Assembly (NCBI GenBank): GCA_944389145.1
Contig: CALXLH010000003.1
Span: 1 to 64,000, forward strand
DNA: 64,000 bases
Source of the DNA: an uncultured Spirochaetaceae bacterium
GTDB taxonomy: Bacteria; Spirochaetota; Spirochaetia; Sphaerochaetales; Sphaerochaetaceae
Direction of reading: 5' to 3'
The position numbers were made by a program, and so were the translations under genes. A model generated the notes under the pieces. It did no database searches and had not been told where the DNA came from. It saw only the letters and a list, made by a program, of their open reading frames with translations. Positions 7,864 to 15,937 of the stretch are shown here, piece after piece. Position 1 is the stretch's first letter. Every line of letters starts with the position of its first letter.

Positions 7864-10800
7864 TTAAGAAATCCAGACCCTGCTGACCATATCCATATCC
7901 TTAAGTTCCTCAACAAGCCGTGTCGAGTACTCTACGGAGTATGTCCCGGCAGCCTTCAGCTCCTCTCCGGGCATTCCCTTTATTGACATGGCGACCTGCA
8001 CGAAGCCTTCATTGTCCCTCAGCTTCCTTGAAAGGGCCTTCAGGTTCTCCATCTCCACCGCATGTGGCTGGAGTACTATATGCATCAGGTTCACGGCCTC
8101 TGGCTTAAGCTCATATGGCGAACACACCTCGGAGATATGGAATGAGAGCTTGGATTCTGCATCACGCTTGCCGAATGTTCCCCTGAATCCATAGACGTGG
8201 TCCTTCTCTATCCTGTCGCGTATCACCTCATAGGTTGAGGGGAATGCCACGGCATCGACCTCTCCCTCCTTCGTCTGGAGCGTATAGATCCCCATCTTAT
8301 CCTTCGTCTTCTGCGTTACGACCATCCTTTCTGAAGTCACAAGGGCAATAAGCGAGGTCTCAGCTCCGAGCGTTATCGTGTTCGGATCCGAGAGATCGGT
8401 CCGCACGCATGCGGCAATCTGCTCGGAATAGGTGTCTAGCGGGTGGCCTGAGATGTAGAAGCCAAGATATTCCTTCTCCATCTGCAGCTTCTCGACAAGG
8501 CTGAATGGCTCGACCTGCCTCATCTCGAACTCTCCAAGCGCTTCAGTGTCATCTCCGAAGAGGGATAGCTGTCCATACGCCGTCGCTTCCCTTGCCGTCT
8601 TGTCGAACCTCATGGCCTCATCCAGGTTCGCAAGGAGCGTGGCGCCATCGGTGCCTAGGTCCGAGAATGCTCCCGCCTTTATAAGGGATTCAAGCGTCTT
8701 GGAGTTCATCACGCCATCCGCCTGCCTGGAAAGGAAGTCCATGAATGACTTGTATGGGCCGTTTGCCTCACGCTCCTTGACGATCTGTTCCACAACGCCC
8801 TCTCCTACGCCCTTTATTCCCGCAAGTCCGTATATGATATCCCCGTCGCTTACGTTGAAGTGCTTATCGGACTTGTTTATCGATGGCGGAAGTATCTTCA
8901 GTCCGTATCTGGGAGCAAGGTTGAGGTATTCTGAGAACTTGGCAGGATTGCCCATCTCATTGGTAAGGTTCGCAGCAAGGAACTCGGCAGGGAAGTTCGC
9001 CTTGAGGTATGCTGTCTGATATGCTACGACTGAGTATGCAACGGCATGGGATTTGTTGAATCCATATCCTGCGAATGGTTCCAGGATGTGGAATATCTCC
9101 TCGGCATGCTCCTCCGTGAAGCCGTTCTTGACTGCTCCAGCCTTGAACTTGACAAGCTCTGCGGCAAGCGCTTCCTTCTTCTTCTTGCCCATTATCCTGC
9201 GGAGGATATCGGCCTGTCCGAGCGTGTAGCCTGCGATGATCTGTGCGACCTTCATGACCTGTTCCTGATAGACTATGACGCCATAGGTCTCTTCAAGCAC
9301 GTCCTTAAGGCATGGATCAGGATACTCTATCTCCCTTCTTCCGAGCTTGGAATCGATGTACTGGTCGATGAACTGCATCGGACCTGGACGATATAGCGCG
9401 TTGAGGGCTACCAGTTCCTCTATGGTGGTCGGATGCTCTCGCTTGAGGATATTGGCCATCCCGTCGGATTCGAACTGGAACACGCACTTGGAATCGCCCC
9501 TGTCGAGCATGTCGAAGGTCTTTTTATCCGTATCATCGATCTTGTTGATATCGAAATCAGGGATCTTCTTGCGGATCAGCTCAACCGTGTGCTTTATAAG
9601 CGTCAGCGTCTTCAGCCCGAGGAAGTCCATCTTGACCAGTCCGCACTCCTCGATCTGGAGCATCGTGTACTGCGTTGATATGGCCCCGGTCTTCGGGTCT
9701 GCGTACAGCGGAACATACTTATCCAGCGGCTCCCTGCCTATGACGACGCCTGCCGCGTGTAGCGACGAGTGCCTGTTCAGCCCCTCCAGCCTCCTCGCGG
9801 TATCGAAAAGCTCTGCGTATACTCCGCCCTTATCCTCGATCTCCTTCAGCCTGGGCTCTGCGTCAAACGCCTTCTGCAGCGTCATCTTGGGGTCTTCCGG
9901 AATCAGCGAGCAGATCTTGTTCGATTCCTCATACGGAATGTCCAGGACGCGGGCGACATCCTTCACGACGGCCTTCGGCTTCAGGGTTCCGAACGTGATG
10001 ATCTGTCCGACCCTATCCTTGCCGTAATGCTCCGTGACATAGTCGATGACCTGGCTTCTTCCTTCGAAGCAGAAGTCGACATCGAAATCAGGGAGTGACA
10101 CACGCTCTGGATTGAGGAACCTTTCGAAGAGCAGGTTGTACTTGATAGGATCGACATCGGTTATCGTGATCGAATAGGCTACGAGCGATCCGGCTCCGCT
10201 TCCACGTCCCGGTCCTACCGGTATGCCATGCGTCTTTGCCCAGTGGATGTAGTCGCGGACTATGAGGAAGTAGGCAGGGAAGTCCATCTGTATGATGATG
10301 CCAAGCTCGTAATCGAGCCTCTTCTGCAGCTCTTCCGTCACTACGGGATAGCGCTTCCTCAGCCCTTCATTTGCAAGGAACGTGAGATACTCCGCATCGC
10401 TCTTGAACTCTGGCGGTATCTGGCACTTCGGGAGTATAGGACCCGGGAAGTTTATCTCGATCTGGCAGCGTTCCGCGATCTTTCCTGTATTCTCAAGAGC
10501 CTCCGGGCACCAGTCGAAAAGCTCTGCCATCTCCTCCGGCGTCCTGAAATAGAACTCGCCCTCCTTGTATCTCAGGCGGTTCTTGTCGCTTTTCTTTGCA
10601 GCGGTTCCGATGCATAGCAGGGTATCGTGGGCGTTCCAGTCATCCTTTTCTATATAGTGGATGTCATTGGTGCATACGAGGGGTACCTCGCATTCCTCCG
10701 AGAGCCTGGCCAGCAGGGGATTTATCATCTTCTGTTCCGGCAGGCCGTGATCCTGCAGCTCCAGGTAGTACCGATCACCGAACAGGTCCTTGAACCATAG

Positions 10801-11277
10801 TACCCTTTCCTTGGCCTTTGCCCAGTTGTTGTGCAGCAGGAGCTGAGGTATCTCCCCGGCTACGCATGCAGACAGGCAGATAAGGTCCTCGCTATGGGCG
10901 CTCAGCGTCTCATCATCGATCCTTGGCTTGTAGTAGAACCCCTCCTTGTAGGCTATTGAGTTGAGTTCCATCAGGTTATGGTAGCCTCTGTCTGACATCG
11001 CAAGGAGTATCAGATGATAGTATCTGTTGCCCTCTGATGATGGCGTCCTATCCCGCCTATCCTTCGGATTTATATACATCTCACAGCCGATGATCGGGTT
11101 GATGCCCGCTGCCTTGCATGCCTTATAGAAGGTTATCGCGCCGAACATGTTGCCATGATCGGTTATGGCGAGGCTTGTCATCCCGCATTCCTGAGCCTTC
11201 TTTATGTACCTAGGAATGGACGCAGCTCCATCGAGGAGCGAGAAATCGGTATGGTTGTGTAGATGAACGAAACTCAA
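7864..11277 (-). CDS. dnaE: DNA polymerase III alpha subunit
   Basis: A 1137-residue replicative polymerase. The N-terminal PHP domain starts with 'FVHLHNHTDFSLLDG' and 'ITDHGNMFGAITFYKA'. The catalytic aspartates lie in 'LPDFDVDFCFEGR' near residue 400. The C-terminal part has the helix-hairpin-helix and OB-fold regions ('YLGFYISGHPLDTY'). The start codon is TTG at 11277, preceded by GGAG with 7-nt spacing, and there is no in-frame ATG nearby. A TATAAT box about 21 nt upstream gives a short leader. Confidence 0.97.
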   Translation of the reverse strand: MSFVHLHNHTDFSLLDGAASIPRYIKKAQECGMTSLAITDHGNMFGAITFYKACKAAGINPIIGCEMYINPKDRRDRTPSSEGNRYYHLILLAMSDRGYHNLMELNSIAYKEGFYYKPRIDDETLSAHSEDLICLSACVAGEIPQLLLHNNWAKAKERVLWFKDLFGDRYYLELQDHGLPEQKMINPLLARLSEECEVPLVCTNDIHYIEKDDWNAHDTLLCIGTAAKKSDKNRLRYKEGEFYFRTPEEMAELFDWCPEALENTGKIAERCQIEINFPGPILPKCQIPPEFKSDAEYLTFLANEGLRKRYPVVTEELQKRLDYELGIIIQMDFPAYFLIVRDYIHWAKTHGIPVGPGRGSGAGSLVAYSITITDVDPIKYNLLFERFLNPERVSLPDFDVDFCFEGRSQVIDYVTEHYGKDRVGQIITFGTLKPKAVVKDVARVLDIPYEESNKICSLIPEDPKMTLQKAFDAEPRLKEIEDKGGVYAELFDTARRLEGLNRHSSLHAAGVVIGREPLDKYVPLYADPKTGAISTQYTMLQIEECGLVKMDFLGLKTLTLIKHTVELIRKKIPDFDINKIDDTDKKTFDMLDRGDSKCVFQFESDGMANILKREHPTTIEELVALNALYRPGPMQFIDQYIDSKLGRREIEYPDPCLKDVLEETYGVIVYQEQVMKVAQIIAGYTLGQADILRRIMGKKKKEALAAELVKFKAGAVKNGFTEEHAEEIFHILEPFAGYGFNKSHAVAYSVVAYQTAYLKANFPAEFLAANLTNEMGNPAKFSEYLNLAPRYGLKILPPSINKSDKHFNVSDGDIIYGLAGIKGVGEGVVEQIVKEREANGPYKSFMDFLSRQADGVMNSKTLESLIKAGAFSDLGTDGATLLANLDEAMRFDKTAREATAYGQLSLFGDDTEALGEFEMRQVEPFSLVEKLQMEKEYLGFYISGHPLDTYSEQIAACVRTDLSDPNTITLGAETSLIALVTSERMVVTQKTKDKMGIYTLQTKEGEVDAVAFPSTYEVIRDRIEKDHVYGFRGTFGKRDAESKLSFHISEVCSPYELKPEAVNLMHIVLQPHAVEMENLKALSRKLRDNEGFVQVAMSIKGMPGEELKAAGTYSVEYSTRLVEELKDMDMVSRVWIS

Positions 11278-11297
11278 GTCTTAACTCCGTGAGGGAG

Positions 11298-11303
11298 ATT
11301 ATA
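11298..11303 (-). promoter_or_regulatory. -10 box of the dnaE-yggT-recG operon
   Basis: TATAAT reads 11303-11298 on the minus strand. The predicted start is near 11291, which leaves a 14-nt leader containing the GGAG at 11288-11285 and a TTG start. The gene is therefore SD-led, unlike many of its neighbours. Confidence 0.6.
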
Positions 11304-11374
11304 CCCTAAGAGAGGCTTTGGAGAAACAGGGAAAGCGCATTGAGGGATGTGTGATATAGGGATAATATGAAGGT

Positions 11375-12856
11375 ATGAAAACGATCAGGAATATGCTTAT
11401 CGTGATATCGATCATCATGCTGGCTTCATGCGCGGCTCCCGGAAGCAATGGCAATGAGGGGACTGATACCATATCTGATATCGGTACGGAGCTTACCGTT
11501 ACGGCAAAGAGCATAGGAACGGTATCCCCTTATACCTATGGAGTGGCTGGGGCCAAGGCGGCCAACGGGCCATCATATCTTTCATTCAATACTCCTGACA
11601 GTACCGTTTTCCAGCCTCTTGTGTTCGAGTCAGGTAGTGGTACCAAGGTTGTATTTGAAAATGCGACAATTAATCAGATAGATGAGGATTTCTACTATAT
11701 AGACGGTACTCTCCAGACTATCAGGAAGGAACCTGTTGTACAGTATAAGGATAGCGGCGAAGATGATGCAGAAGACAATCCGATAATGGTAGCTTCCACT
11801 GTGGAGATGGATGTCATAAGATCCTATGGTGACTGTGAGGCCATCCTTGATATGCGCGATGGTTCAGTGTATCTTCTGACTCCTAGTGGCATTCTTGTTT
11901 TAGATACTGTCCTTGGTCCAGGCATCTGGGCAACCGATGACTATCTGTATTTCGAGGGCTATCCCGATACTGATCCTTCTGCATATGCGTTATACCGCAT
12001 AAGCAAGGATGGGCTTCCCCAAGGTACGATTAAACAGCTTACAAACGCTAAGCAAGGTTATCTGGCGGATGTCGCTATCGTAACCGATGACTATGCTCTC
12101 CTTGGGATTATACCTGATGGTAGCCAAGGCATATCTCCTTATCTTCTGGATATCAAGTCCGATAATCCTGCATTCGAAATAGTCCCTTCTGAATATAAGG
12201 ACGCTTTAGGTCTTTTCGCAGATAGAGGAAAATACTACTATAACGGAGGTTTCAATACATTCATTAATGGAGATCTGCTTTACGATTTCCATAAGAATGG
12301 AACAGATATCGTATGCAATATCCTACGTATCATGGATGGCTCCCTTTCCTTTGAGAGGCAAGTTACTATTACGGGCAAGGATTCAGATGGATTGGAACTG
12401 GAAAAGCTGTCATCTGCCGATGCAGAGACAGGATTGCTCTTGGCAACTCACTATGACACCAGGTGGCTTTCCGATAGCCTCATAAGGGTTAATCTGAACG
12501 GGACCAATGTGACTGTCGATGAGGTAGTGCTTGATGGCAATGATAAAACAGCTGCTCATTTCGAGACCGTTGGCGATAGGGTCTATTGGATTGCCGGAGC
12601 CAGCGATAATGATGGTTCCCTTATCTGCTACCATGATTTCGGTACTGGTTCAACGGTTCGTAAGCCGATTCCTGGTAAGTCCGTTGTTTCCTCTGATCTG
12701 AGCGTCTCCGAGGATGGGACCGTGGTCTACACCCAGTTCATGGATATAGTTGATACCGCTACATTCAGCTGGAATCCTGATAAGGAGGAAGAACCCACGC
12801 TCCTGATGCTGGAAGAGGCTGACGTGCATAGCATAGTGAGCATCAACAAGCTCTGA
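11375..12856 (+). CDS. Lipoprotein of unknown function
   Basis: A 493-residue secreted protein with a short signal peptide and lipobox 'LASC' (MKTIRNMLIVISIIMLASC), so probably lipid-anchored in the envelope. No family is recognised. The body is rich in beta-type segments with recurring 'DGSVYLL', 'DYLYFEG' and 'GDRVYWIAG', resembling DUF5050/beta-propeller style repeats of cell-surface proteins, but I cannot confirm this. The ATG lacks a clear Shine-Dalgarno; GATAAT (11361-11366) lies 8 nt upstream, suggesting a leaderless mRNA. Divergent from dnaE. Codon use is more AT-rich than in neighbours. Confidence 0.75.
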   Translation: MKTIRNMLIVISIIMLASCAAPGSNGNEGTDTISDIGTELTVTAKSIGTVSPYTYGVAGAKAANGPSYLSFNTPDSTVFQPLVFESGSGTKVVFENATINQIDEDFYYIDGTLQTIRKEPVVQYKDSGEDDAEDNPIMVASTVEMDVIRSYGDCEAILDMRDGSVYLLTPSGILVLDTVLGPGIWATDDYLYFEGYPDTDPSAYALYRISKDGLPQGTIKQLTNAKQGYLADVAIVTDDYALLGIIPDGSQGISPYLLDIKSDNPAFEIVPSEYKDALGLFADRGKYYYNGGFNTFINGDLLYDFHKNGTDIVCNILRIMDGSLSFERQVTITGKDSDGLELEKLSSADAETGLLLATHYDTRWLSDSLIRVNLNGTNVTVDEVVLDGNDKTAAHFETVGDRVYWIAGASDNDGSLICYHDFGTGSTVRKPIPGKSVVSSDLSVSEDGTVVYTQFMDIVDTATFSWNPDKEEEPTLLMLEEADVHSIVSINKL

Positions 12857-12864
12857 TCTGATGG

Positions 12865-12886
12865 ATGCCGCCTTTCGGGGCGGCAT
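12865..12886. terminator. Hairpin between convergent genes
   Basis: A perfect 8-bp stem (ATGCCGCC 12865-12872 with GGCGGCAT 12879-12886) has a 6-nt loop and no U-tract on either strand. It lies between two convergent stop codons and probably serves both. The same arms recur at 17907-17933. Confidence 0.5.
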
Positions 12887-12887
12887 A

Positions 12888-14492
12888 TCATTGCCTGATG
12901 ATCTCTTCCTTATATTCAGATATATTCCTCTTCTCCGATGAGAATGATACCCCTATGAGGTGGATGGTATAGCCTCTCTCTAGCTCTATCCTGAACTTCT
13001 CGTCGTAGCGTCTGTCCCTTATCTGGGAGAGGGCGTTATCAGCTGATTCATCCACCTTCAGCTCCAATAGGTATATGTGCCTTCCAACCCGCATCGAGTT
13101 GTCTATGCGTCCCAGCATCGTGCCTTCCTCGACGGCGGCCCTGCATCCTGCCGCGATGAAGAACATATGGGCAATGAGCTGGTAGGGCTGCTCGAAGCGG
13201 TGGCTGAGTATCTGGGAGGAGCATTGGGCGTAGAAGTCGCTGAGCCTCCTGATGAGTGCCTCCGTGTCTCCCTTCCTGGCGGCCATCTTTCCAGCCACCA
13301 CCACATTGATCGCCTCGTCCTCGTCTTCGCCGTACTTCCCTGCGAGGGAACTCGTGAATGATGATGAGATCTCGGTATTGGGGAAGGCGAGGGTAATGCC
13401 ATCCTCATTCCCATCCTTTATCGTGAGATATCCTGTGTAGTAGAGAAGGGCTAGTATGCTGTTCTTCAGGAGCCTGCCTGAGTAGATCTGGGAGATATCG
13501 AAGGAGGTGAAGGCTGATATGCTCACGATGCCTGTATCTTCTATGACCTTTGCAAGAGGTATCCTGCTTGCCAGCGTTACGGCAAGCGTAGAAACTCCGG
13601 TCATGTCCCAGTAGCTGCGGAAGCGGCACTCCTCGTTGAAGAAGTATCCTATAGACACCGGGTTGTATACCGTCACATCTGAGTCCGGCGAGAAGCGGTA
13701 GCCGTCATAGTATTCCCTGATCCTCGATGCGAACTCGTTCCTCGATGCATACTCATCGGGATGGGTCTCGCAGTACTCGTCCATCCCATCGCCGAAGTGC
13801 TCCATCAGCTCATCATCCGTATAGCCGAACGCAGCTGCGAAATGAGGATTCATGGAAAGGTCTATAAGATTGTTCATCCTGGAGAATATCGAGAGGTTGG
13901 AGAGCTTCACGACACCCGTTATGAAGAGGAACCGTATCCTCGGCGCGTTCATCTTGATCACTGCATAGAATGCGGAGAACACGTCCCTTATGGACCCTAT
14001 GAACTCCTTGTCCATCGCGCCCGTCATCGGCGAGTCGAACTCGTCTATGATGATGACGATGCGCTTCCCCTCCTTCTTCACCAGCTCATCTATGAGCTCG
14101 GTGAGCATCGCCGCAGGAGAGCCATCCGCTATCGCTATGCCGTTGTTGTCGGCCTGGATCCTCAGCATGAGGCGGAAGCTCGCGAGGAAGGACTCCATGT
14201 CGAGGGTATCGAGGGGACTGAGGTCGAAGTGCAGGACCGGGAACCTCTCGAAGGAGTAGTCGGTCCTTTCCGCTATGTAGAGCCCCTTGAAGAGATCCCT
14301 CCTCCCGTCGAATAGCGCATGGAGCGTGGAGCAGAAGAGCGACTTGCCGTACCGCCTCGGACGCGAGATGAAGAAGAAGTTCCTCCGAGGGTCCCTCACG
14401 AGACTGTATGCATACATAGTCTTATCCACATAGAGCGCATCCAGCTCTATGAAATCCTGGAATGATGACTGTGTCGTGGTGATCTCTCTCAT
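12888..14492 (-). CDS. AAA-ATPase-like / PD-(D/E)XK nuclease protein
   Basis: A 534-residue protein of the widespread AAA-ATPase_like plus PDDEXK_9 (DUF1703) family. N-terminal P-loop 'FISRPRRYGKSLFCSTL' near residues 40-55; Walker B 'IVIIIDEFDSPM' near 130-140; C-terminal nuclease-like 'YLLELKVDESADNALSQI', giving the E-x-K of a PD-(D/E)XK fold. These proteins are abundant and often multicopy in Bacteroidetes and spirochaetes of gut origin; their role is unknown, with mobility or defence suggested. I chose ATG 14492 (MREITTTQSSF) because family members begin there and a TGCTATAAT box lies 9 nt upstream. An in-frame start at 14513 lies upstream of that box. Confidence 0.88.
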   Translation of the reverse strand: MREITTTQSSFQDFIELDALYVDKTMYAYSLVRDPRRNFFFISRPRRYGKSLFCSTLHALFDGRRDLFKGLYIAERTDYSFERFPVLHFDLSPLDTLDMESFLASFRLMLRIQADNNGIAIADGSPAAMLTELIDELVKKEGKRIVIIIDEFDSPMTGAMDKEFIGSIRDVFSAFYAVIKMNAPRIRFLFITGVVKLSNLSIFSRMNNLIDLSMNPHFAAAFGYTDDELMEHFGDGMDEYCETHPDEYASRNEFASRIREYYDGYRFSPDSDVTVYNPVSIGYFFNEECRFRSYWDMTGVSTLAVTLASRIPLAKVIEDTGIVSISAFTSFDISQIYSGRLLKNSILALLYYTGYLTIKDGNEDGITLAFPNTEISSSFTSSLAGKYGEDEDEAINVVVAGKMAARKGDTEALIRRLSDFYAQCSSQILSHRFEQPYQLIAHMFFIAAGCRAAVEEGTMLGRIDNSMRVGRHIYLLELKVDESADNALSQIRDRRYDEKFRIELERGYTIHLIGVSFSSEKRNISEYKEEIIRQ

Positions 14493-14501
14493 ATCATCGG
14501 C

Positions 14502-14510
14502 ATTATAGCA
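14502..14510 (-). promoter_or_regulatory. Extended -10 promoter giving a leaderless mRNA
   Basis: TGCTATAAT (14510-14502, minus) is a consensus extended -10 element, 9 nt before ATG 14492. The predicted start leaves a leader of 2-3 nt. No Shine-Dalgarno is present. Confidence 0.65.
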
Positions 14511-14574
14511 CATGGGCGCATCTCCCTTGCCTTATATACGCCATGACCCCTGTTTTCCGCCAATTATGGTATCG

Positions 14575-15477
14575 TCATTCTTCCTGGAGCGGCATCGTCA
14601 GCGCCTTCTCGTTCAGATCGTCGATTATCTCACGCAGTATGCCTCTTGTCCGTACTCTCTGCAGGTTCGATAACCCCTGGAATGAGGAATCGATGAATGT
14701 GAATATGATCATCTCCAGCGACTTGTATTCCTCGTCATCCAAAGGAAAGCGCAATGAGGAGAAAACGTTGTCTATATCCCTTGAATAGAGGATTCCCATC
14801 TTCGGATAGGTGAGTGCGATCGTGGGGTTGAGAAGCACATCCTGATTGAGGGTTGCCGCGAACGCGATAGACACTGAATCTTCCGGATCCGTAAGGAACG
14901 ATCCGACAGAGGAGAAGTTCTGGTAATTCTTATCCGAGAAGGCGATCCTCACGCGGGATATCATACCCTGGGAGGGGATCACGATATGGCCGGAGCGATC
15001 CAGGAGCCTTGTCAGCTGTATCCACCTTGAATGGAGCCTGCGCTTCTTTATGTATTTTATCTCGACGTTGGTATCAAGGACGATCAGTGTTCCCGGAAAT
15101 GATGTAGTAAGCTCATTTGCGGCTATCGCTCCGCCGATCGTGGCGCGCCTGGTGATCAGCCTGCTTCCTATGTTCTCGATATTATCCATCAGAACCTTCG
15201 GAAGGACCGTCTTTCCCGTGCTGATTATCTCGTCGAGCGTTACCATCGACCCGAATTCCGCAAAGCGGTCGTTTCGCTGGAAGCGATGAAGCTCATCGAT
15301 CTCTCCGAGATATATGATCTCCTGATTCGGCTTGCGGGAAGGGTAGGCGTCAGGCCGTGACATGATGAATGTCCCTCCTGCCCAGAGCGTCGATTCAGGA
15401 TAGTGGAGGATGATCGTGGAATATTCCTGCATATTCCGCGGGGTATGTATATTAGGCGAACTGAGACCTTCGTACAT
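14575..15477 (-). CDS. FAD-binding subunit of an Xdh/CO dehydrogenase-like complex
   Basis: A 300-residue medium subunit of the molybdenum hydroxylase type (XdhB/CoxM). The FAD pyrophosphate loop appears as 'STLWAGGTFIMS', and the second FAD motif as 'TRRATIGGAIAANELTTSFPG', compared with the usual T-GG-N. The C-terminal CO_deh_flav_C region follows. It would pass electrons from 2Fe-2S clusters to FAD. It overlaps the 2Fe-2S gene by 26 nt and is last in the leftward trio. Confidence 0.85.
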   Translation of the reverse strand: MYEGLSSPNIHTPRNMQEYSTIILHYPESTLWAGGTFIMSRPDAYPSRKPNQEIIYLGEIDELHRFQRNDRFAEFGSMVTLDEIISTGKTVLPKVLMDNIENIGSRLITRRATIGGAIAANELTTSFPGTLIVLDTNVEIKYIKKRRLHSRWIQLTRLLDRSGHIVIPSQGMISRVRIAFSDKNYQNFSSVGSFLTDPEDSVSIAFAATLNQDVLLNPTIALTYPKMGILYSRDIDNVFSSLRFPLDDEEYKSLEMIIFTFIDSSFQGLSNLQRVRTRGILREIIDDLNEKALTMPLQEE

Positions 15478-15937
15478 TCCTCTTCCTCCTTATCTCTATT
15501 GCCTTCAGGACTACGTTGACCTCGTCGTCCGGAGTCATGCAGCGGCACTTTACCAATGACAGCTGCTTGAGTATCTCAGAACGGTCCGTTACGCCTTCCG
15601 CGATCAGGGATTCGAATATCATGGAGCGGGATGCGTAGCAGCTGTTGCAAGGCGTCGCCCCCGTCATCTCATATGCCTTCTCTATATCCTTCATGCCCCG
15701 TGTCCTCTGGAACGCCTCGAAGGTGATGACTTCCTTGCCGTTGAGCTCGAAGGCAGGAACGAGGCAGGATAGCACTGCCTTGCCGTCCAGCAGTACCGCG
15801 CAGAGTCCGCAGACCTTGCCGTTGCAGTGATTGATGCTGTCTATTCCGATGTTCTCCCTGAGTATCAGGGAAAGGGGCTTATCGGAATTGAGGGAGAGCG
15901 TCAGCGTCTTGCCATCTATCGTGCAGTCTATCTTCAT
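15452..15937 (-). CDS. 2Fe-2S subunit of an Xdh/CO dehydrogenase-like complex
   Basis: A 161-residue small subunit (XdhC/CoxS type). The N-terminal plant-ferredoxin cluster ligands lie in 'HCNGKVCGLCAVLLDGKAVLSC'. The helical [2Fe-2S]_2 domain has 'TPCNSCYASRSM' and 'VKCRCMTPDDEV', so all cluster cysteines appear present. The ATG overlaps the stop of the large-subunit gene (ATGA), indicating coupled translation. Intact cluster ligands contrast with the degenerate large subunit. Confidence 0.87.
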   Translation of the reverse strand: MKIDCTIDGKTLTLSLNSDKPLSLILRENIGIDSINHCNGKVCGLCAVLLDGKAVLSCLVPAFELNGKEVITFEAFQRTRGMKDIEKAYEMTGATPCNSCYASRSMIFESLIAEGVTDRSEILKQLSLVKCRCMTPDDEVNVVLKAIEIRRKRNVRRSQFA